NCBI GenBank assembly: GCA_000328965.1
Contig: KB205942.1
Span: 744,001 to 808,000 of the forward strand
Direction: 5' to 3'
Source of the DNA: Ascocoryne sarcoides NRRL 50072
Lineage: Eukaryota; Ascomycota; Leotiomycetes; Helotiales; Gelatinodiscaceae
Length of the DNA: 64,000 bases
Made by a program: the position numbers and the translations under genes
The notes under the pieces: model-generated
Databases searched by the model: none
What the model was told of the DNA's origin: nothing
Seen by the model: only the letters and a program-made list of their open reading frames with translations
Shown here: in pieces, positions 56,668 through 64,000 of the stretch
Layout of the letters: each line of letters opens with the position of its first letter
Numbering within the stretch: the stretch's first letter is position 1

Positions 56668-57238
56668 ATGAGTGGAACTTCAAACGTCGGCCAAGCAAGC
56701 GTCAATGAAGACGAAGGGAAGAGAGATAATAGATTTCACGAGGGGAAGGAGAACAGCCACAAGGCTCTTGATTCAAGTTAGTGACAATCCCAACTCCCTT
56801 TGCATCAATTGATGTTCTAACAACTATCTCTTCAGAGGATGAAAGAACCATTGCAAACAAATTAGCACGAGAGGAGAAGGTGAGTTGACCGGAGACCATA
56901 AGCAGTCTGATAGAACTTGGAGATCAGAACGACAACTTACACCTTTCCAGCGTGAAAATGAGAGCGATGATGATGAGACCTTGGAGACGAAGCAATTGAA
57001 GGAGGATCCTACATTACCTGTAAGTATTCTGCAACGGCTTCAACTGATATGACAATTTCCCTACATATGCCTCATTCTTCTGCATTCTGGCCACACAAGT
57101 TACTTTTCATGTCCTCGAGAGCTGACATTGTATTAATAGGCTAGGTCGCATGGCAATGAGCCTAGCAGAGGAGCAAAGATCGATGCACGAATCCAGGCCG
57201 AAGAGCAGGAGGAGTTGAAAAGGAAAGGGAAAGCTTAA
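56668..57238 (+). CDS. Small acidic/charged hypothetical protein, four exons
   Basis: Exons 56668-56776, 56836-56879, 56951-57019 and 57140-57238 give a 106-residue protein; no single frame shows it. Introns of 59, 71 and 120 nt have donors GTTAGT, GTGAGT and GTAAGT and acceptors CTCTTCAG, TTTCCAG and ATTAATAG. The product reads MSGTSNVGQASVNEDEGKRD at the start, then 'KDERTIANKLAREEK', 'RENESDDDETLETKQLKEDP' and 'GAKIDARIQAEEQEELKRKG'. It is highly charged, rich in Glu, Lys and Asp, lacks Trp and Cys, and should be disordered or helical. I do not recognise the family. Support comes from four exons staying in frame with good splice sites and a clean ATG preceded by cgccaaa. Confidence 0.65.
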
Positions 57239-57776
57239 TTGCCTGGTTGGGAGAGGGTTAAGCTAAACCTTTCAGAGCTATGATACAAAGGTACTCTATA
57301 TGTTAGGTGCAGTAGTAGCTCTAGTATGGAAGCGAGGGATGGTTCAGAGAGAAACGACATGGAAGATTGGACTTTATTTATACACAAGAGTTCCTGAGAA
57401 CAAATAGAAACAGAAATCCCACGTCAAAATCTAGATACTTCAACAATGCTTGCTTCTCTAAAAGATTACAAATTCCTTGGTACGTACCCACGGAGTACGC
57501 AACTGTTACCAAGTAGAAACCGCTACGTTGGTTGGTTTGGCGACCGTACAAGGCTGCCGAATAGCTTCCACTTGACTACCTACGAACCATGAGGCACATG
57601 CACCAGCAATCAAATTGGCCATTTAAATCGCCCTCCCCGTGAATTTCGCAAACCATCAAATATGCCCGTTTGAGTACATACATCAATAGTCTGAGGACAC
57701 TCCGAACCGACCCGTTCTGCCTCCCTATCTCCTCGCTCAATGATCTCGTCCAGATGACCCCCAGCCTTCTACAACC
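57239..57776. other. Intergenic, upstream of VPS15
   Basis: The 538-bp stretch contains the 3' flank of the small gene and the VPS15 promoter. Minus-strand frames at 57576-57991 are antisense and not called. Confidence 0.5.
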
Positions 57777-60700
57777 ATGGGACAAGGCTTCTCCCTCACC
57801 ACGCTGTCGGCAGGCTCGGCGGGCATCGATGTGCCAGAGCTGTCAGACTTGGTGTACGAAAAGTCCATGGGAACTGCACGCTTCATGAAAAGTATCCGGG
57901 CTCGCCACCAAGATGGAGTTGTTCTGGTTAAAGTTATTGTCAAGCCGTATGCAATGAAACTGGAAAAATACAAGAACAAAATAATAGGCAAGAAATATCC
58001 GAAGAAACCAAAATGCGCGTACTAAGTATGTCCCAGAGGAGAGAAAGGCTTTGGCAGATGTACCTAATGCGCTTGCCTACCAAAGAATCGTGGAGACCGA
58101 AACCACTGGATTTCTTGTTCGGCAGTACCTTTACAGCTCACTCTACGATCGCATGAGCACTCGGCCCTTCTTGGAAGATATCGAGAAGAAATGGCTGGCA
58201 TTTCAGCTACTGTGCGGTATCCGCGATTGTCATGCGCGTAATATATTTCATGGGGATATAAAGACCGAAAATACTCTAGTCACGTCCTGGAATTGGCTCT
58301 ATCTAGCAGACTTCTCGTCATCATTTAAGCCGACAACCCTGCCGGAGGATAATCCTGCTGATTTTTCATACTTTTTTGATACCGCTGGGCGACGAACATG
58401 TTACCTTGCGCCAGAACGGTTCATTGCGGCGGGCGAGATACCAGACCCCAAAGCGCAAATCACATGGGCTATGGATGTGTTTAGCGCAGGATGCGTGATT
58501 GCAGAGTTGTTCTTGGAAGCTCCAATCTTCAATCTTAGCCAGCTTTACAAGTATAGGCGAGGAGAGTACGATCCAATTAGTACACATCTCAACCGAATAG
58601 CTGATCCCGAAGTCCGGGATATGGTGGCCCATATGATACAAGTGAATCCTGAATCCAGATATTCAGCAGAAGAGTATCTTGAATTCTGGAGGAAGAAAGT
58701 ATTCCCTGATTACTTTTACAGTTTTCTTCACCAATACATGGGCCTCATTACGGATCCTTCCTCTGGCCGGACACCAATATCCGGAGCTTCGGCGAACCTA
58801 GGAGAAGCAGATGAACGAATAGACCGCATTTATTATGACTTTGACAAAATTTCATACTTTTTGGGCTACGAAAATGAGAAGCGGGTTGTGACAAAGCCTT
58901 CCTACACAGCATCCGGTCTAGAGCTGTTTCCCGTCCATCTCAATATTCCAAACAATGCACATCAGGCTTCCGTAACCGGTAGAAGGCCAACGGATGATGG
59001 CACTCTCATCTTTTTGGCCTTGGTGGTATCCTCGATTCGAAGTACTGCGCGAGCAACAGCAAAGATTCGGGCCTGTGATATTCTTCTAGCCTTCTCCGAG
59101 AGATTAACCGACGAAGCAAAATTGGACAGAGTTCTCCCATATATCGTGGCTCTGTTGAACGACAAGGCAGACATTGTGAAAGTAGCAGCGATACGAAGTC
59201 TGACTCAACTGATGGCGCTCGTCACTGTGGTTTCCCCAGTTAATGCTCACGTTTTCCCCGAGTACATCCTCCCACGCATGCAGATGTTCCTCCCTGGCTC
59301 ATCTTTAGACCCTGCGCCACTCGTGCGAGCTACCTATGCAGCTTGCTTGGGGAATCTCGCAACTACTGCCTCCCGATTTCTGGATATGGTGGCAACACTT
59401 CGAGCAGATGGATCGCTTCCTACTGCTGACCCTGAAGCCGAGGAGAGTTCTGGTGTCGACCCAGCATTCCAGGGGCTATTTGACAACGCTCGAGCGGAGT
59501 TGATCGAGACATTTGAGAGTCACACGAAAGCTTTGATCACAGATAGCAATTCTGCTGTCAAACGAGCATTCCTTGGTTCTGTGCCTGAGTTATGTATGTT
59601 CTTTGGAACTGCTGATTCTAACGATATTATTCTAAGCCATTTGAACACGTATTTAAATGATCGAAACTGGATGCTCAAATGCGCCTTTTTCGAGACAATT
59701 GTGGGAGTTGCCACGTTCTTGGGTGGTTCAAGTCTAGAGGAGTTCATATTGCCATTGATGGTTCAAGCATTAACAGACCCAGAAGAATTTGTGGTAAAAA
59801 GCGTCCTCTATTCTCTGGCTAGCATGGCCGAGCTAGGTTTATTCCAGCGATCTAAGATCTGGGAGCTTGTTGATGTGGTTGGTCGGTTCACGATGCATCC
59901 CAATATCTGGATTCGTGAGGCTGCCGCGATGTTTCTCTCGTCATCGACTATCTTCTTATCACTTGCAGACAACCGATGCATTGTCCAGCCACTGATAAGT
60001 CCATACTTCAAAACTCAAGTTCTGGACTTTTGCGAACTTGTATTGCTTGACAGCTTAAAGAAGCCATTACCCAGGCCCGTCCTTGACCTTGCTATTGTTT
60101 GGGCTGGTAAAGTCGACAGGGGTATATTTTGGAAGCCAGTACATCACTTACGAACCTTTTCATTTGACAGTAGCCCTGGCATACCGTCCAACTCTGGAAG
60201 AGACTTGGGACATCATGCTTTGCAGAAGATCCAGAAAAACGAGGAAGATGAACAGTGGTTGACAAAGCTTAGAAACATGGGTCTTGGCCTCGACGACGAC
60301 TTTAAATTACTCTGCCTAAGGGAATATATATGGCGCCTTGCACCATCTAAGGCACGAGAAGCTACACAGTCTGCAACATACCTCAATAATGTCATCAATC
60401 TCCGTAGTATCGGGGTCACTCCACAGACAGTAATGTTTGATGAACGCTTGGAAGAGCCACTCCGGCGCATTCCGACTGGCTCCGATACTAGTGATAGGGG
60501 GCCACATACTATAGCAGATGCTTTACTAGATGCCTCGATAACAATAGATGATTCGATTTCAAGAAGACGTCGCTCTGCATACAACAATCACAGAGCTCGA
60601 TTGAACACCCAGGTTGGAGATTTGCCCGCTGGCGGCAGTAAGATTAGAGAACCACGCTCTTCTGTCTCTCCATCACCAGCCTTATCCTCGTCCCCTAGAA

Positions 60701-62529
60701 TTGCACCATCTCTTAGATCAGACAATAGATTATCTGTTCCCGTTGGAACCTCAGCGGAGAGGGGCAGTGAAGAAGATACAGGCTCAGCACCTGATACTGC
60801 ATCAAGCATCAACTCTAGAGAGAGGGAGCTTAGCCGTGTATTGCGTCCGAAGAGTAGTGCCATCAATCTTATGAGTCGCAAAGACTCGGCCAAATCTTCC
60901 CCAGAAACTGGTACCACTTCAGCCAATGCTTTCGGCAGGGTCGAAGGCCCATATTCTCAGAATGGGGCAGAATCTTCAGCGTTGGCTCTGGCGAAGGAGC
61001 AGAAATTGAATGGCCAAGATCGGCTCCGTTATAGGGCTTCCCATACTTATACAGGCAATGACCCAAATATTTTGAAAATGTTGGACGCAATGTACATCGA
61101 TAATTATCCAAACGATGTCACTGAATTTGGTCCCATGATTGCACCCTCAAGCCGTCGCAAAACCATATCAAAGAGTATGAATCAAACCTCCGATAGGCCC
61201 TGGAGGCCTGAGGGCACCTTGGTCGCCACATTTGCAGAGCATACCGGCCCTATACATCACATTGCTGTAGCTCCGGATCATCTCTTCTTTCTCACAGGTG
61301 GTGACGATGGCTGTGTTAAGATATGGGATACTGGAAGGCTGGAGCGTAATATTGCACATCGTTCTCGACTGACCCACAGGCATGCGGTAGATGCAAAAAT
61401 CACTTCGTTATGTTTTGTTGAAGCCACCCACGCTTTTGTCAGCTGTGCAAGTGACGGAAGTATAAACGTCGTTAAAGTTGAGATACTGAGTCAGGGTGGG
61501 GGATCTGTAAGATACGGTAAGCTCAAGGTTTTACGAGAATATCACCTCCCGAAAGGCGAAATGGCTGTCTGGTCGGATCATTTTAAGGTGGAGAATAGCT
61601 CGACTTTATTGGTTGCCACAAACCTGTCTAGGATTCTAGCTATTGATCTTCGGACTATGGATATCCTCTATGTCTTGGATAACCCGGTACACCATGGCAC
61701 GCCAACTTGTTTTGTGGTTGATCGAAAGCGGCAGTGGCTACTACTTGGGACATCTCATGGGGTCCTAGATCTTTGGGATTTGCGCTTCAAAGTTCGTCTC
61801 AAGGCATGGGGCGTACCTGGCGCCACAAACATTCATCGAATGTGTTTGCATCCCATCAAGGGTCGTGGAAAATGGGTATGTGTTGCTGGTGGAAGTGGTC
61901 AAGGCGAAATCACAGTCTGGGATATCGATAAGACACAATGCAGAGAAGTCTATAGAGCAGGAGGCAGTAGAGAAGGACCAAAGGGATATGACCCGTGGCC
62001 TGTGGATGAGGATCGTCCAGAAGGCATGCTTGGCCGCTTTGCGACTGCAATAGATCCTCGCGAATCTAGCAGCTCCGACCGAGGTATAAGAGCAATGATA
62101 GCTGGTATTGATACGCATGATGATGGGCGTGAGGCAAAATACGGATTCATAATTACAGGAGGGTCAGACAAGAAGATCCGATTCTGGGACGTTACGCATG
62201 CGGAAAACTCGATGGTAGTTAGCGGGCTCGAAGCCGAAGAGTCGAAGCCAACATTCACCACTGCACACCCAACAGCTGTGTTGACGCTCAATACTGAGCG
62301 GATTCCAAGGCCAGGCCCAACAGCTCCAAATGCAGGAGCTTCATCACGAAACTCAGCCAGCAGTAAAGCATCGAGTGGGAGACCGCCACGGTCCACTGTT
62401 ATCTCGCTCCAGCAGCAGCAGCTACTGAAATCGCATTTAGATTCTATTCTTGATGTTGCATTATTAGAATCCCCTTATGGGATGATGGTCTCGGTAGATA
62501 GATCGGGTGTTGTATTTGTATTTCAGTAG
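57777..62529 (+). CDS. VPS15: Vps15 regulatory kinase of the PI3-kinase complex
   Basis: Two exons (57777-57987 and 58037-62529) encode 1567 residues. MGQGFSLTTLS gives the conserved N-myristoylation site at Gly2. The kinase-like domain has the catalytic loop HGDIKTEN (residues about 142-149) and DFS in place of DFG (about 162), which I believe is normal for Vps15. HEAT repeats occupy the middle ('LPYIVALLNDKADIVKVAAI', 'PRMQMFLPGSSLDPAPLVRA'). A Ser-rich linker follows, and from about residue 1125 a WD40 propeller ('LVATFAEHTGPIHHIAVAPD', 'FFLTGGDDGCVKIWDT'). Vps15 anchors and activates Vps34 on endosomes and autophagic membranes. The 49-nt intron is GC-AG (GCAAGA...GTCCCAG); splicing joins 'KYKNKII' to 'EERKALADVPNALAYQR'. 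No GT donor would give this join. Confidence 0.95.
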
Positions 62530-62889
62530 ATGAGTTGCATTTGAGAGGCGGCGTTGGGGGTTACAATGGATCATAAGGCGGCCTAGAGGTTTTATATGCT
62601 TCTAAGGCAAGGAGGTTTAGAAATAACAATACTTATGAAAATATAATGCTATTCGTAAAAGACACTAAAATATTTCAAGACTGCTTCGTAGTTTTTACAT
62701 CTCCTTGCCTGCTTCTCGTGCCTGTATCCCGATCGGGACTAGCGTGAAATCCAGCAATTTTTCGTACTTGGAGGGGAACTTCAGCCTTGCCCCATTGCCC
62801 GTCCAGTATACACCACAACCACTATTTCCCTCCTAGTCCTCCGCTTGTTTGTTTCAATCAACTATAGACCGAACAGGTAACCCGTCACA
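62530..62889. other. Intergenic, VPS15 to LEA1
   Basis: The 360 bp hold the VPS15 3' end and the LEA1 promoter. No other signal is seen. Confidence 0.5.
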
Positions 62890-63893
62890 ATGAGGCTCAC
62901 GGCAGATCTCATCCAATCATCCCTCTCCTACCTGAATCCCCTCAAAGAGCGCGAACTAGATCTACGAGGTGCGTACTGAAAAGAACATGATACTACACTT
63001 TTAAGTCGAGCTGAGTTGATATCAAACCTTTATCAATGCAGGACACAAAATTCCAGCCATTGAGAATCTGGGCGTCGCTGGTGTACGTATTCCCCAAGCC
63101 AACTCCACCGCCATTCTATCTCTCCCTTCGGCGCGCATAGAAACTAATGAATTGAAAAGCCGCACGACGCGATCGACTTCACCGACAATGATATCCAGAC
63201 TCTCGGCAATTTCCCCCTCTCCCCGCGATTACACACGCTCCTTTGCGCCAGGAATAGGATCACCGGGATCCAGCCCACGCTCGCGAACTCCCTACCACAT
63301 CTCACGACCTTGGTACTGGCAGCGAATAACTTTGCTGAGCTAGCAGATCTGGACGTGTTAGGGACGTTTAGGGCTCTTACGCATTTGGTCTTGCTCGACA
63401 ATCCGGTCACGAGGAAAGAGGTAGGCGGGCAGATGGTCTCTTGGCTCTTTGGCAGGAGAGATGTGCTGATAGGAAAATAGCATTATCGACTGTGGGTGAT
63501 TTGGACATGTCCTACAGTTAGGTTTTTCGATTATAAGAAGGTGAAGGATGAAGAAAGGAAGAAGGGGAAGGAGCTGTTTGGGACAGTGGCGGAACCTTCT
63601 GAGCTTGCTTCAAAGGTATGTGATAGTTTATCCTAAAGCTTGCTCTGTGAGATACTGACGAAAGGTAGATTATGGGAATAAAATCCAAGACGTTCGATGT
63701 ACCATCTGCAAATGGGGCCTCGACGGGAGCATCAGCGAAGAACTATCATGTCAAACTTACGGAAAGTGAGACTAAGAAAGTCAAGGAAATGATCCAGAAC
63801 GCGAAGAGCTTGCAAGAGATTATTCACTTGGAGAAACAGCTAGCCGAGGGGCGGGTTCCAGTTGGTGCTCAGGATGATGCTATGGAGGAATAG
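62890..63893 (+). CDS. LEA1: U2 small nuclear ribonucleoprotein A' (Lea1)
   Basis: Five exons (62890-62968, 63042-63082, 63160-63420, 63481-63615, 63669-63893) encode 246 residues. The product starts MRLTADLIQSSLSYLNPLKE, followed by leucine-rich repeats ('ELDLRGHKIPAIENLGVAG', 'DAIDFTDNDIQTLGNFPLSP', 'LHTLLCARNRI', 'LVLAANNFAELADLDVL') and the LRR cap ('LVLLDNPVTRKEHYRLWVI', 'VRFFDYKKVKDEERK'). U2 A' binds U2 B'' and stem-loop IV of U2 snRNA in the spliceosome. Introns are 73, 77, 60 and 53 nt with donors GTGCGT, GTACGT, GTAGGC and GTATGT. Five exons in 1 kb makes it the most intron-dense gene of this window. Confidence 0.93.
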
Positions 63894-64000
63894 AGTGGAT
63901 AATACAAGTGGCGACTTCGAGCTTGTGCATATTCAGGCGTTCTGGTATAATCTTCAACTAAAAATAAAGGCGTTGTTCGGGCAGTTGAAGTATTGACTCT

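Overview
The window reads as nuclear DNA of a filamentous ascomycete (Pezizomycotina). Protein-coding genes are interrupted by short introns of mostly 47-63 nt with fungal GT...CTRAY...YAG signals. Recognisable products are the filamentous-fungal versions of housekeeping proteins: Bbc1, Rtr1, eS17, Mrp51, Fad1, Dbp4, Dbp10, Mdv1/Caf4, chorismate mutase, Bcp1, GMP synthase, Vps15 and U2 A'. The overall look, with several lineage-restricted Pezizomycotina proteins, would fit a member of the Leotiomycetes, but that placement is an inference from memory of protein style and not a search.

Layout. 0-5 kb: a spartin/senescence-domain gene (+), a small IFI6-like membrane-protein gene (-) with an in-frame stop, and an 87-bp tandem duplication. 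5-14 kb: BBC1 (-), RTR1 (+), RPS17 (-) and MRP51 (-). 14-21 kb: a 7-kb stretch with no gene I can support, containing a strongly G-rich tract. 21.2-22.6 kb: a tubby/LURP-one-like orphan (+). 22.6-26.8 kb: another gene-free, increasingly AT-rich block. 26.8-32.6 kb: FAD1, DBP4 and an MFS transporter, all (-). 33.3-36.3 kb: remnants of NLR/STAND-type genes, namely a decayed (-) gene with a STAND-type N-terminal domain and a (+) scrap carrying a NACHT Walker B motif. 37.4-41.4 kb: DBP10 (+) facing a disordered basic protein gene (-). 43.4-44.0 kb: tRNA-Met(CAT) and an intron-containing tRNA-Val(AAC). 44.5-50.8 kb: MDV1/CAF4 (-), ARO7 (+), BCP1 (-) and GUA1 (+), two divergent pairs with short shared promoters. 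51.9-53.8 kb: a FUS1-like single-pass protein with a Cys-rich ectodomain and a cytoplasmic SH3 domain (-). 56.7-57.2 kb: a tiny four-exon gene (+). 57.8-63.9 kb: VPS15 (+) and LEA1 / U2 A' (+).

The genes do not form one pathway or cluster. Common themes are ribosome biogenesis (DBP4, DBP10, RPS17, BCP1), mitochondria (MRP51, MDV1), actin/endocytosis and endosomal trafficking (BBC1, VPS15), nucleotide/aromatic/cofactor biosynthesis (GUA1, ARO7, FAD1) and RNA processing or transcription (LEA1, RTR1). All spliced models given here were built by hand; each has a total coding length divisible by three and restores family-typical sequence across the junctions. I did not find an obviously new multi-gene system. 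The items most worth a second look are the NLR remnants, the stop-interrupted IFI6-like gene, two GC-AG introns, and the small or orphan genes.
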